Shown here: one piece after another, positions 13,511-29,805 of the stretch
Numbering within the stretch: position 1 is the stretch's first letter
Layout of the letters: each line of letters opens with the position of its first letter
Assembly: GCA_947650365.1 (NCBI GenBank)
Contig: OX393557.1
Coordinates: 28,665,740 to 28,729,739, forward strand
Reading direction: 5' to 3'
From: Chamaelirium japonicum
Lineage: Eukaryota; Streptophyta; Magnoliopsida; Liliales; Melanthiaceae
Length of the DNA stretch: 64,000 nt
Notes under the pieces: generated by a model
Databases searched by the model: none
What the model saw: only the letters and a program-made list of their open reading frames with translations
Told to the model about the DNA's origin: nothing
Program-made: the position numbers and the translations under genes

Positions 13511-13895
13511 TACGGTTCAATTGCCCGACGTCGGGAATGCTTATCTTGCCCGACAAAAAAATTTGAGGGACTTAGAGGTTTTATAATTTGTTGATTTTTG
13601 GTGAGGATGATCATCATGCCATAGATTGGACCTTCACCAAAAATCAGCAAATTACAAAATCTCTAGGTCCCTCAAAGGTGTTCTTCATTATCGACCGTCT
13701 ATTTTAACCGTTAAATTAAATAGCATATTTGAGGGACCTAGAGGTTTCATAATTTACTGATTTTTGGTGGAGGTATTATCTATGGCAAGATTATCATCCT
13801 CACCAAAATTCAGCAAATTATAAAATCTCTTGGTCCCTCAAATCTTTTTGTCGGGCAAGATAAGCATGCCCGACGTCGAAAAATTGAACCGTACT
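13508..13895. mobile_element. Foldback MITE, family E, double-hairpin type
   Basis: A 388-bp element with left end CAGTACGGTTCAATTGCCCG and right end ending TTGAACCGTACT. The arms carry the inner inverted repeat GGGACTTAGAGGTTTTATAA and inverse, folding at ATGATCATC. The layout matches families D and F, but the outer 60 bp are unique. The left flank is (TA)n and the right flank is (GT)n(TA)n. Confidence 0.8.
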
Positions 13896-16130
<2,235 letters not shown>

Positions 16131-16623
16131 TTATGTATATGTTCCTTTTAACTTTTTTTATGTTCTTGCATTGTGATTGTTGGAGATCATATTTGACCTT
16201 CTTTGCTCATCTATTTCGAATCAAATTGTTGAAAATGTATAATCAAATTATACATGGAATGTATTTGAATCGCACTCAAACCCGGCCGGTGAATTATAGA
16301 CCCGGCTGGTGAATCCCAAGGTTTTGAAATTGTATATAGTATTTATCTGCACAAGTTTTTATCTGTGCTAATGATTGCATCAATTAACTTTACTGCCGAA
16401 GTATTAAAGCCCCCGTATATTTGCACTAATTAATTGGCTCATTTCCTTTATAAAATTTTCACAATTAATACTTTGTATTAATTATATTTACTAATTTCAT
16501 GTAATCACACAATTTTTGACATCCGAACTTGCAGGACAATATGTCACAATAGATCTAACATGTCTTTTGATATCAACAGTACATGTAACATAAGCGACCC
16601 TTCGTCTTGCTATATTTTTTTTT

Positions 16624-16783
16624 CTCCATAGTTTTTTTGTTCGGTCAAAAATTATTCTATTGGTTATAATCAATGAGTTAATTGATGTCTGTGTTGGTTG
16701 CTCCATGGTTTTTTTTTTTGTTTGGTCAAAAATTGCTCTATGGTTGTAATCAATGAGTTAGTTGATGTATGTGTTGGTTGTTC
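16624..16783. repeat. Tandem duplication of ~80 bp
   Basis: Two adjacent copies share TTGGTCAAAAATT, then taatcaatgagtta and tgtgttggttg. A degraded third copy may follow to about 16,840. No function can be assigned. Confidence 0.65.
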
Positions 16784-17322
16784 TCTGTTTTATTTTTCAA
16801 CCATAATTTTTCTATTTGTTGTAGTCAATGTATACTCCGGTAGGACCTCTCTCTCTCTTTCTATTTTCCAATAACTTCTATGTGTAGTTTCTGATTTCTG
16901 AAGAAAAAAAAAAATTTATACCCCTACTTTCGTTCCACGATCATCAAGGTAACACATTTCTTTCTTCCCATGATTTTCATGTGTAGTCTCTGCAATCTTT
17001 ATTGACAAGTCACTGACCATTATCTCTATGATCACTGCTTTTATACAAGAATCAATGATAGAAGATAAGACTTGGCTGAAAATATAAGCATGCAGAATGG
17101 CAAAGTTTACAGTAAATCAATGATTTTGATGCCCTTCGTTCTTTCCGCTATCATCAAGGTAACTTCTAGAGTCATTCAAAAAAAAATTGACTTTTTTTAT
17201 ATTTTTTGGCTCTTTTGTGGTTAAGTATTTGTAGTTGCCTGATAAACGGAAGAAAGAATAATGGTTTGAATGGGGAGAGTTCTATTCTTATTTATTTTAT
17301 TTTCTTGCTCCGCCTTTCAACA

Positions 17323-17660
17323 GGAAGTGAGCGAAATCAATATGAAGAAGGAGGATGAGGATTCTAATGAGATCATCACTGGCGAGGTTTTATTTTATCT
17401 TTGATATAGTTTGTATGAGTTGTTTGTTAAATTTTTTTTTACTTTCCTTCTTCTATGTTCTAGGGATTTTTATTTTTTTATTGACTTAATTTTTTTTTTC
17501 TTTCCATCTTCTATGTTCTAGGGATCTTCCTCCGATTCGTTTCTGCATTTTGATGCAATCTTCAAATTATATATTTAGGTATCTATGGTTTTTAAGTTTT
17601 GGGCGGCGGATCTTCAAGTTTCCGTGCCTGTACCAAACTGGAAGATATTGGAAGTGGTAA
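17323..17660 (+). other. Possible exon-like islands, unidentified
   Basis: After a pyrimidine-rich stretch ending CAG, bases 17,323-17,386 encode EVSEINMKKEDEDSNEIITG. A second island (17,598-17,657) encodes MVFKFWAADLQVSVPVPNWK and is followed by GGTAAGAA, a good donor. The surroundings are AT-rich and intron-like. I recognise no family, and either island could be chance. Confidence 0.2.
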
Positions 17661-19102
17661 GAACCCATCTCACTATCTAAAAAATGTAAATGGGCTTGGG
17701 TTCCCTCTTTTTTTCTACTGTGAATGTGGTTCAATGGAAAAATTATAAATGACTAAATGGCCTTATAAATTACTAAATGGGTATAAATTACTAAGTGGGT
17801 TCCCTCTTTTTCTCACCACCTCAAACCCACCCAGGTCCCCTCCCCTCCTCATTTGGGTTATCTAGACATTTACTTTTTCTTTATATGTATGAATTATACA
17901 AATTGAATTAGTATATATCTCATAATTTTATATATTCTTCCAGTCCAGAGGATGTTATCCAAAGATTTTATGTGATTTCTCCAATCCATGTGAGCGAGCG
18001 AACTACATGTGTCTTTCTTTCCTTCGTCTCTAAGCTTTTTTCAATCAATGATTCAAAAAATTTATTCCAAAAACCGATTCAATCAAGTACTTTAGTTTTT
18101 TTTTTTCAATCAAAGATTCAATTTGATTTTTTTTTGTCGACATTTGTTCCAAATTTGTTCCTTTTGTTTAGAATCTTTGATATAATTATAAATTCAATGT
18201 GTACATACCTTGCTTTTGAACTAAAAAAAAATATTTTTTGCGTCCCTCAACTTAGGCATATTTTATTGATATTTGTGATGCTGCCGGTAGTAGAGAATGT
18301 TGAGAACCTCACTCTAAATTCATTTTATTATTTTTTACCGTTTTCATCTTTTTTTTATAGTTGTGCTCATGATGCATATATTGTGAAAACATATACATAA
18401 CTTGGTTTCGGTGTTCTAAAATCTTTGATAGAATCATAAATTCAAGATTTTCATCATTTTCTTTTGTTGTTTTCATGATGCATTAGAAACCGTCAAAAGA
18501 TGGAAAGAACTTGGATGTTTTAGTCATTCATGGTTGCTTCCTTTATTTGATTTCTTCTACTTAGGCAGCTTTCATTCAGATTTCACAATGCTACCGGTGG
18601 TGGAGATTTAGTTTGATCGATTCATATGTTTTATCTATAGTTATTTTTGTTGAATTTTAGGTTATCAACTAAAAATCATAAGTGGAATGCTAGAGTTGCA
18701 TCCTCACTGAAACTTGCAAATGCTAGCTTTGGTTAAATGAACTAATACTAACGGTATGAATATGCTATAACAACATATTCTATCTGGGGTCTCTTAAATT
18801 TTTAATATTTAGAATTTTTGGTACTAAATCATGTATCATTGTATTGGTTGATATATTTTTCAACATACTTCAAGGCTTTAATGATACAATGTATGGTTTT
18901 ATGGTGGGGTTGTAGTTTTATATACAAGAAGGAAAATGTTGTTTGAACATATAAGGGGACTTAAAATGATGACATAATGTTGATATGGGGTATTGACTAG
19001 CACTCGGTGCAGTGGCCGATGCACTGAGTGTAGGTTGACGTTCCCCACTTCGGCATACAAGGAGGCATAAATATGCATATAGCTTCTTGATTTAGGATAT
19101 GT

Positions 19103-19338
19103 GAGACGAAACTTAAGTCCTGTTTAAAAGTGGAACATGTTGAAGCTTTAGAATCTGAGCTCTCTTACATTCGGAATTCAGCTACTACATCGAGGGACTA
19201 TATCTTCTTAAAGATACTGCTACTGCATTGACTTACACCTTTCGTAAAGATTCTGTTATTTAGAGAATTGAAGAAGTCCGAGAAGACTTAGCATCTTACG
19301 TTCGAGGTGTTGTTGCAGTTTCTTTGTTGATGCAAATC
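19103..19338 (+). pseudogene. Decayed coding relic, unidentified
   Basis: The text reads as protein with lesions. A first segment gives VEALESELSYIRNSATTSRD then YIFLK; a one-base shift near 19,215 gives DTATALTYTFRKDSVI; an in-frame TAG follows, then RIEEVREDLASYVRGVVAVS. The helical, charged composition and single-lesion breaks suggest a former gene, but I cannot name it. Confidence 0.35.
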
Positions 19339-19339
19339 C

Positions 19340-19408
19340 TATATATGAAAAGCTGTATTTGGTATTTCTTTCTTTTAATGAACCAAATAAGCTTTGTCTA
19401 TTTTTTGG

Positions 19409-19452
<44 letters not shown>

Positions 19453-20150
19453 TTTATAGCAATATAATTATTCATTTGATATTTGATTCTTTAGGAAGAC
19501 ATTGCACATGGAGTATTCAATGAAATATCTCAATGAGGGAAGGTTGTAGTTGGGGTGCATCTCTATTTGCTTTGATTAAATGCTTTGGGTAAGAGAATCA
19601 TGCATCTCAATGAGCCAAGAATGCTGTCGCTGATAAAAAATATTTATACATCTCAATGTTGTGCTTCCCCTACATTTCTCTTTTCCTTCACAACATTGTT
19701 ACTGTGTCTGTTTTTTATGATTTTTTTTTTAATTAGGTGATGGAACAATGCGGATGAAGTTTGAAGCGGCATAGGGTGGAAGGTGGAGGGGTGAACATGC
19801 TTAACTGGTGATGCAATAGGAGAGCAACCGATGGGGATCCGACATCTGGTCCAAGTGCAGCCTTTAAAGATGTAACATATGATGCATGTACACTATAAGC
19901 TATGGTATATCTATCATTGTATCAAAAAAACAAAATATTTGTTTACCATTTGATTTCAAGAACCTTGAGTAACAAGCTTCCTTTCATTTTACTAAATCTA
20001 AGGACTCAATGACTAGAACATTGTCGGCGTCCGTTTAGGTTTGCTTATTTTTCCTGAAGAATGAAAAAAAGTTTTTTAGCGATATGTATGGTTACAACTT
20101 TCTTAACTTATGATGATGAAAGTGTATGACCACTACATATCTGCAACTTT
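19340..20150. other. AT-rich DNA left of the LINE
   Basis: It contains a (CT)n run at 19,413-19,448. No gene or further element is recognised. Confidence 0.5.
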
Positions 20151-20172
20151 GTTAACTTTTTTTTTTTTTTTT

Positions 20173-21708
20173 GAGAGAGGTAAAAAACTAATAAATTAAA
20201 TGGATCAAAAGGTACAACACACGGCTTACTCAGAATGAGCAAGCAGAGACACAAGAATTCAGATCCCTTTAGTAGGCAGACCAACAAGGTTGCTACCAAA
20301 GTGTTCTGAATTCTAAAACAAAAGTCTACAAATACCCAAAAAAACTACACCACTAGACCGCAAATGAAGAGGAGTAAATAGCTATCTCCCATGTAGTCGA
20401 GGATAGAGAAGGGCTTGGGCCCTCCTAAGCGCCTAGGTCTTCATCAATCGATCTGTCTCTCCTTCATCATCTGAGAAATCTCCCCTGCACCCAAGCTATA
20501 CTCTTCTAGAAGGTAATAGCAGCATCATAGGATTAAGTAGAAGGTAAGCAGGAGTCCTCCCCTTCAACAGCTGGAGAAACACCCCTTCAACCATTGGAGT
20601 ATTTACCCTGCACTCAACGAGGATCTAGAAGGGCTTGGGCCCTCCAAAGCGCCAATTAGTCATGGCTCCAGACCTCCCACAGAAGGTAAACATGGCTCCA
20701 GATCCCCAATTTCTTCACATACTCAAACGACTAAAATAACTTGAGCACTTCATACAAACCCCAAGCAACATCTGCCACTAGAAGCTACGACAGAAGGTAT
20801 CCCTCAAAGTTCTAGTCCCAATCTGCACCACAACATCTCAAACAATATCATAGGGACAAAACTCCCCAATCAGTAAAAAACCCTAGTAAGGTTTCCCCAT
20901 GGTAAGGTTTCCCCAAGGTAAATTTTCCCAATGGTAAGTTTCCCCAAAGTAATTTACCCCATGGTAAATTTCACCAAATTAGACAGCAGCTGATCCACCT
21001 ACCCAAATAGCTGCAACACCCTAAGCACTCGAACACTCAAAACTAGCATCCCAATCACTCCACTACCTGCTCCTCTCAACTTCAGCAGGACGAGGTTCAA
21101 GAAGGCCAAGGATCCTCCAAAATTCGCCTAGGTCTCTACTCCCCCATGCCCAAGGCTCAACTGCTTAGAACAGATCCACCAACATCAACAGTAATGTGGC
21201 TGCAACGTAACCCATTACTGCATTCCAAGACTGCAGCCTTAACTAAGGTCTTCATCCATGGCCTCACCAAGGTCTGCAGCAAAACCCATCACAGCAGAAC
21301 CAAGAGAAACAAACACATACAGCATGCCCAACCAGCACAGTATCAGCAATGCACATCAGCAACAAGGAGAATAGTTGAATCAGGGGTCCTCTACTTCTCC
21401 AATCCTGAGGCTCGACTGCTCATCTCAGAACTACCAGCACCAACAGCAATTAGCCAGCAATAGCAAAAAAAAACTGCATTCCAAAACAGCCCTCAGAGGC
21501 TCTGATACCTAATCTCCAATTCTTCTAAATTTTGCACCTCTCAATCACAGCAGTGCCAAGATCAACAAAAGCAGACATCAGGCTCAGCAAGCACCAGCAA
21601 AACACAGCAGCAGCAAAGACAGAGACTCCTGGACAATATCTACTCCACAATCAACCTAAAAACCCGCTACAGAACTCCCGCAACAAAAGGACAGCAGCAA
21701 TCAGCCAA
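20173..21708 (-). other. LINE 3' untranslated region
   Basis: A 1.5-kb non-coding tail rich, on the plus strand, in CAGCAGCAA-like words. A phrase (gaagggcttgggccctcc) occurs twice (20,409 and 20,627), and tggtaa/ccccaagg-type text repeats at 20,885-20,970. No separate gene is evident. Confidence 0.6.
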
Positions 21709-22305
21709 CTACTGCAACCCCTGGCAGCCATCATAAGGCTCTGAGTCCTCCTCATCATGCCTAGAAAAAACCGGATAGATTAGGGGAGACCAAGCTTGAA
21801 CTAGAAAATCCGATACAGTGAGCAAGTCTTTACGCACGGAACTATGCAAAATTTCAACAAACTGAGCTGCTACTTTGGATAAAATGTCAGACTTAGAGCA
21901 GAACACTCCATCATACATCCTACTATTCCTCTCCCCCCAAAGCACAAACACTACCGTAGTTAGGAGTAATTGACCGACCAGTCGGTTGGGCCCCTTCGGA
22001 AAAGACCCCAGGAACTTGCACACCTTCTTGATAGTATTACCAGCATCTAACTCATTACAGCCCATAACTACACAACATTTATCCCACACTGCCAAGGACC
22101 ATAAGCACCGAAAAAACAGATGCTTGATGTTCTCTTCATCCATTTCACATAGAGAGCATCTATTGACTAAAGAAACACCCTTACGCTGAATCCACTGGAT
22201 GGTAGGAAGACGATTACGAACCGCCCTCCAAACACAAAAACTATGATTTGGCGGGGAAATTGGGTTCCATATCAGCTTGGCCCAACTCTTGAAGGTACCA
22301 GAGTT
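21709..22305 (-). pseudogene. LINE ORF2: zf-RVT C-terminal domain
   Basis: Immediately downstream and in frame. The translation includes KLIWNPISPPNHSFCVWRAV, RNRLPTIQWIQRKG, then RCSLCEMDEENIKHLFFRC, a Cys/His zinc-binding motif typical of plant LINE ORF2 C-termini. The natural stop follows YDGCQGLQ. Confidence 0.85.
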
Positions 22306-24181
22306 TCAAATAGAGTTCCAAGCCGCTTTAAGAGAGAAAGCTCCAGAACTATGAGTACTCCACAACATAGAATCAGCCATCTTCTCCTGATCAATCGGTA
22401 TATCCCGAACCATGTCAAAGAAATCGGCAAGAGCTCTGCTATTAGGATGAGGAAGGTTCCATGTTCGATCCTCAATCCATCCGCTTAGATCAGGCCATCC
22501 CTGTTGAAGATCCGGAACAGAGTGAATACCCACTATATGCAATGGACTCCGCCCCTCCACCCATGGATCTCGCCACCGATCAATACCAGTACCATCAACG
22601 ATACTAAAATGGATATTACGAGCTAAATCTTCTCTAGATTGAAGGATACCTTTCCACACTGTCAAGGCCGAGTGGGGGATAGGCACCTCCCAGAACGACT
22701 GGCCTCCCAGATATTTGCCCCTCATCCACCTGGACCAAATGTTATCTTTATCATGGAGGTGCGTCCAGCCGAGCTTCAAATAGCTGGCCTTACTGATATC
22801 ACCAATCCGACGAATACTTAGCCCTCCTTCCCCAAAAGGTAAGCAATCCTCCGACCGCTTAACATGCACCGAAGATGACCCCCAAAGAAATTTACGCATC
22901 CATCGTTCAAGCAAGAGTCTAGTGCAGGTCGGAATAACAAATACTGCAGACCAGAAGTAAAGATAAGCATATAGAACCGACTTGATGAGCATTAATCGCC
23001 CTCCAAACAAAAGCCTGCTAGTCTCCCAAGGGGCCATTTTCACCCGAAACTTCTCCACCAACGGATAGAATAAAACTAAAGTTTTCCTAGCCGAAAATAA
23101 GGGAAGCCCCAGATATCTAACCGGTAAAGTGCCAATCGCTATACCCATGCCCTCAGCTAGCTCCATACCATCAGAAACAGTCCTAGAAAAGTACACCTGA
23201 CTTTTATCCATACTAGCATGCAGCCCTGTCTCTCTCCCAAATTCTTCTTGAATAGATGCAAGACCATCCATTGACTGCTTGGAAGCCGAGGAGAAAATCA
23301 TGAGATCATCCGCAAACATAAGATGGGAGACACAAGGCCCAGAAGCCACACTGAAGACCTTCCATCGTTTGCTCTCCAGCCCAAACTCCAACGCTAGAGA
23401 CAATCCTTCCATCACTATAGAGAAAAGATAAGGGGAAAGAAGATTCCCTTGCCTTATTCCCCTATTAGACCTTATAAACCCAAAAGGAGAACCATTGAGC
23501 AAGATTGAAAACGTTGGAGAAGATATGCATTCTTGAATCCACCTTATCCATCTTCTAGAAAACCCGAGGAAGTGGAGTGCATGCAATATGTAAGGGCGAC
23601 TAACTTTGTCGTATGCCTTAGCAATGTCTATCTTGACACAAGCACGCTTAGGACTCCGCTTAACTTCAAATCCTCTCACTAGCTCATGAGCAAGCAGAAT
23701 GTTGTCAGCAATATTACGGCCTGGAATAAAAGCTGATTGATTACTAGAAATGATTTCTGCCATGAATACCTGCAACCTATTTGCCAATATCTTAGCAATA
23801 AGCTTGTACAGGGTATTGCAAAGTGCTATAGGCCTGAAGTCCTTGAGCTGATTCGCATTGATCCGTTTAGGAATAAGCGCAATGAAGGTATGGTTGATCT
23901 CCTTTAACATCTTTCCCGCATTGAAGAAATTGGAGACTGCATCCCATACATCATTTTTAATGATAGGCCAACATTTCTGGAAAAAATGAGCATTGAAACC
24001 GTCGCGCCCTGGGGCCTTATCGCCATCCATCAACGCTATAGCATAGTCCAACTCTTCACGAGTAATCTGGCTATCAGCCCAAGCAGCAGCAGGAACTGAT
24101 AAGGTTCGATTAAAAGGAATATGCTGGAAAGTAAGGATCTCCTCCTCATGCAGAAATAAATCAGAAAAGAAACCACAAGCT
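22306..24181 (-). pseudogene. LINE ORF2: reverse transcriptase
   Basis: In the same frame as the endonuclease part. It has DGDKAPGRDGFNAHFFQKCW (RT block 1), IPGRNIADNILLAHELV, KAYDKVSRPYI, GIRQGNLLSPYLF and the catalytic FADDLMIFS, followed by the thumb and tether (SVHVKRSEDCLPFGEGGLSI). The core motifs look intact. The frame stops at TGA (22,306-22,308), where a CGA codon would read through into zf-RVT. Confidence 0.9.
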
Positions 24182-24183
24182 TC

Positions 24184-24885
24184 CTATTGGATAGCAGAGG
24201 GGGTAGAGAGGGTAGCTCCCTGCGATGACACCAAGGTAGTAATAGCATTAATATTACGATTAACAATTATCCGAGAATGGAAAAACCTGGTATTCCGATC
24301 CCCCAATCGGACCCAGCTGGCTCGAGATTGTTGCCGGGCATTAGCTTCTTCCTCAGCTTGAAAGAATAGAAGGTCTTCCACCAGTTGCTTCTCCTGTTGC
24401 GCCAAAGATATCGAATGTGGGTCTGACTGCAGCTGAGTTTGAACTCCATCCAGATCCCTCTTGATTGAGACAATTCTCAAAGAAGCATTGCTCTCTCCTC
24501 CTAAGATAAATTTGTCCCAATCACGCAGCGCCATTTTCAATACTTTAAGTTTGTAAGTCAATCGAAATTGTGGAACCCTGTAAGACGAGGAAGCCCAAAT
24601 GCGATTGACCAACTCCAAAAAATTACCACGATCGCTCCAGCTGTTGAAGAACCGGAAGGGCTTCGGCCCCCAGTTACAAACACCCTCCCAACAACAAACT
24701 AGGGGTGAATGATCACTGGTGCCTGAAGGGAGTGCAGTCACATAAGAATCTGGATATTTCCCAAGCCAACAACCATTGACCAGACCCCTATCCAGCCGAC
24801 CTAAAATACGATTACCTCCCTCCTGTCGATTAGACCAGGAATACTGAAATCCAGTGGTCTTAACGTCAGTAAGTTGTGAATACCT
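24184..24885 (-). pseudogene. LINE ORF2: endonuclease C-terminus and linker
   Basis: Conceptual translation enters at QLTDVKTTGFQYSWSN and runs through GGNRILGRLDRGLVN to SDHSPLVC, the conserved C-terminal part of the APE-type endonuclease that holds the catalytic SDH. It continues through RFFNSWSDRGNFLELV, RASWVRLGDRNTRFFHSR and ends at an in-frame TAG (24,184-24,186). Reading continues in the same frame as EACGFFSDLF, so a single base change created the stop. Confidence 0.85.
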
Positions 24886-24889
24886 TTAT

Positions 24890-26690
<1,801 letters not shown>

Positions 26691-26699
26691 CAAGTAAGA

Positions 26700-27190
26700 C
26701 ATGTTCTTCCTCTATGGCTTGAGAGTTGCTTGTTTGTAGTGCCCCTTACTGAAAGAGAACTACATGCTTCCTATAGGTTTGCTGGTGATACATGTGCAGC
26801 TCTTGATGAATACCAGCAAGACCCCTTGATCAGTACCCTAAGCTCAATCCTCCCGATCACCGTTCAGCGCAGGCGGTCCTCCGCGCTAGTGGAGCAGGAA
26901 TCCACAATATAATTAATCAGGTAAAATATTTTACAAGGATTAAATTTTCATGGCACATGTTTTGTATTGTAGTGTATGCATGCGGGGATATGTTTTCGTA
27001 TGAGTTTGCTCAAATCTGACACACTGACACACACACGAGAAGGATCAGCAAGTTGGGAATCGACCCTGGCCTCATCCAGAACTGCATATCTAGAGGCAGT
27101 CCCTAGCGATTCAAATGAGGGAATCGACCGTGGCTTGATCTTCTTTATAACTGGTTCAAAAAATAAGGAAGTATAAATCCACAAGTTACC
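26700..27190 (+). other. Leader region of the transposase gene
   Basis: It contains an open stretch at 26,730-26,910 (ELHASYRFAGDTCAALDEYQ) and a donor-like AGGTAAAA at 26,919, then AT-rich DNA. I do not recognise the encoded text. A 5' exon or another small captured piece is possible. Confidence 0.3.
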
Positions 27191-27206
27191 ACAGTATAAT
27201 GCAAGG

Positions 27207-29260
27207 ATGAAGATTATTCTTACTAATTCTGACACTTGGAGAGTTACCATGTTTGTTGAGCAACATGACAATCATGAGCTGACTAGTCCAACAAAGACAT
27301 CAAAGCATCGTTCACACAAGAATGTTCATCGACAGCCACGAGTCAAGAATTTAATTACGCAGCTTCATAGTGAAGGAATAACGAATTCAGAAATTGCAAA
27401 GGTTGTCAATGTATTGGAATCAAGCCAGAATGACATTGTAACTCCACAACAAGTTCATGATTACTTGAGAATTGAAAGAAAGAACAATATCGGTCAAAAT
27501 TGTGCTAAAGTTATTAAACACTTTCAAGAAAAAAAAGCCAATGATTCAGATTTTTACTTTTCTTTTGAAGTGGCCGAAGATTTAACTTTAAGAAGTGTAT
27601 TCTGGGCAGATGGGAGATCACGAGAATCATATGCTAAGTTTAGTGACGTTATTATATTCGATGTCACATATCGTACTAATAGCTTCTGTTTACCATTTGC
27701 TCCTTTCACTGGTATCAATCACCATCGGCAGTCAAGTTTGTTCGGTTGCGCATTACTAGCCGATGAGACAGAGGAAACCTTTGTTTGGTTGTTTCATCAA
27801 TGGCTTACATGTATGCATGGTAAAGCACCGGGAGCTATCATCACCGATCAGGATGCAGCTATTGGAAATGCAATCGCTAGAGTTTTTCCAAATACTCGAC
27901 ATTGATATTGTGATTGGCATCTTGACAGGAATATTGGTGAGCATATAGTGCATTTAAAAACTATGCACGGTATAGAGTTTGAAATATACTTTAACAGATT
28001 GCGGGGTAGTAACACTATACTTGAAGCAGAGGAATGTTGGAAAGAGTTGATGACAAGGTATAAATTGGCAGAGAAAAGTTGGCTGCCAAAGTTATGGGGG
28101 AAACGAGAAAGTTGGATCCCTTGTTACCTAAAGGATATATTTCTTGCTGGCACGAGAACGAGTCAAAGGGCTGAAAGTATAAATTCATTCTTCGATACAT
28201 TTGTTAATGCAAACACAGCATTGCACGAGTTTGTTGTTCAGTACGATAAGGCATTAGCAAGTCGTCATTCTGCTGAGGAAGATGAAGATTTCAATACCAT
28301 GAATTCAAAACCCGTTCTAACTTTGGGATGGAAAGCTGAGGAGCAAGCTGCAAGATGCTACACCAAAGCCTTATTTGTCATATTCAAGCAAGAGTTGAAA
28401 GATGCATTCGGTTATTGGGCTGACAAGGTGCATAAGGAGGGGACCTTAACTAAGTTCATTGTTGGACGCCCGCAATCGGACCAAAGCAAATGGAAAACTG
28501 TCACGTACGATAATTCTGATGGGGTAGTGGTTTCTTGTGAATGCAAACAATTTGAGTTCGTCGGATTACTATGTAGGCACGCACTAAATATTTTATGGAA
28601 GAAACATGTTTCAGAGATTCCGGATAGATATATTCTGAAGCGATGGACTATAGATGCACGACATCGATGTCTTTCTGTTGGCCTAGGTGACAGTGCACCT
28701 ACCGAAGTGGATCGCGATCTTTATTGGAGCATTCGATATAAATGCAATAAGGCTTTAGAAGAAGCATACAAGTCATCTACATTCGCTGAGGAATTTGACA
28801 CGATCTTGTCAAAGACGTTGGCAGAAGTTGATAACCGGAAAAAAACAACTCAGACAGTTGAGTTTGATCCATTATCCCAAGTACTTGCTAGCCAAGATGG
28901 TTCTTCGGTAACACCTATCTCCCAAAACAAAGATATATTTCCTGATATTACAATTCGTGATCCGACGGGACCCGTCAAAACTAAAGGGCGACCGAGAATC
29001 GCTACCAGAATAAGAAGTGGATTGGAGGAGTCACAAGAGGAAAGTCGTAAGAAGCCACGAACATGTGGGTTTTGTGGGGAAAAGGGCCATTACAAAACCG
29101 GGTGTATCAAAGCCAAGGTATGATTCTACTGAATTTTAATATATAACTTCCTACTCTTTGAACACTTTTAGTTATTCATGAGGTACACTTTTCAGGAGGC
29201 GGCTACTGCTGTTGCTGCTGCTGCATGTGATGATCAATCTGTATTTTCAAGTATTTGACA
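27207..29260 (+). pseudogene. FAR1-type Mutator-like transposase, one premature stop
   Basis: The readable frame enters at the end of a FAR1 DNA-binding domain (WRVTMFVEQHDNHEL); most of that domain is missing or lies in unrecognised exons. Next is the MULE DDE domain: VIIFDVTYRTNSF (first Asp, about residue 150), IITDQDAAIGNAI (second Asp, about 213) and TSQRAESINSFFD (probable catalytic Glu). A SWIM finger (SCECKQFEFVGLLCRHAL) and a CCHC knuckle (CGFCGEKGHYKTGC, 29,064-29,106) follow. An in-frame TGA at 27,903-27,905 interrupts NTRH/YCDWHL where CGA is expected; the frame is otherwise continuous to 29,119. A plausible last exon, 29,196-29,258, adds EAATAVAAAACDDQSVFSSI after a TTTTCAG acceptor. 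Confidence 0.9.
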
Positions 29261-29425
29261 GTATATGTCTTCTCAAATGATTAGTTACTGCCTACGGCTT
29301 CGTTGTTTGCCCTTCTCTCTCTTTAAGAACTGTAAGATAAGCAATGGCTATTGCAGGACCAAGAGGATACATCTCAAGTTTGAATTTGTTTCTAGTAGTT
29401 GATTATCTTATGTAAGTGTTTTCAG

Positions 29426-29737
29426 GTGTGAAGCTTCCATATCTGCATCTGGGGCACATCCACTACTGACTCCATGCCTGAATGGTCTGGGGAAGTTTTC
29501 GCATTTGATTGATTTGGATTTTATGGGTGATGTGATGGAGTGCCTCAAAAAGCTTGCAGGTTATAGCGACAACTATGATGGTCTTTCTTTTCAAAGTTGT
29601 TTTACCGTTTCAGAACGTCTCCAATGCTGCATAGTGGCTTTTAGAGTGATGAGGAACAATCTAGATGCACTGAATGTGGATCTACAGTAATTTTTTGTTC
29701 AACTTTATAATCTTCTGCTGGAGTATAGACCTGACAG
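29426..29737 (+). pseudogene. NOC3: Captured exon of nucleolar complex protein 3 (NOC3)
   Basis: After a TTTTCAG acceptor the exon encodes HPLLTPCLNGLGKFSHLIDL, DFMGDVMECLKKLAG, FTVSERLQCCIVAFRVMRNN and LDALNVDLQ, then an in-frame TAA, then FFVQLYNLLLEYRPDR up to an AG/GT boundary. The last blocks match the conserved central region of NOC3, a nucleolar factor in ribosome assembly and replication licensing. It lies in the same orientation as the transposase. A single codon change at the position of a conserved Asp accounts for the stop. This is a gene fragment inside a transposon and not the host locus. Confidence 0.8.
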
Positions 29738-29805
29738 GTTTGGATCATTCTCTAATAATTTTGTAGAAAGCATTTTTTTTACAGAGAATATGCAACTAAT
29801 ATTTG

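Larger units (their letters stand above)
20157..24885 (-). mobile_element. 5'-truncated L1-like LINE
   Basis: Read on the minus strand, the element begins within the endonuclease coding region near 24,885, continues through reverse transcriptase and zf-RVT, has about 1.5 kb of 3' untranslated sequence (21,708 down to 20,173) and ends in poly(A), seen on the plus strand as T's at 20,157-20,172. All coding parts are in one frame, broken by two nonsense codons. ORF1 and most of the endonuclease are missing. A target duplication was not found. This copy cannot move by itself. Confidence 0.85.
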
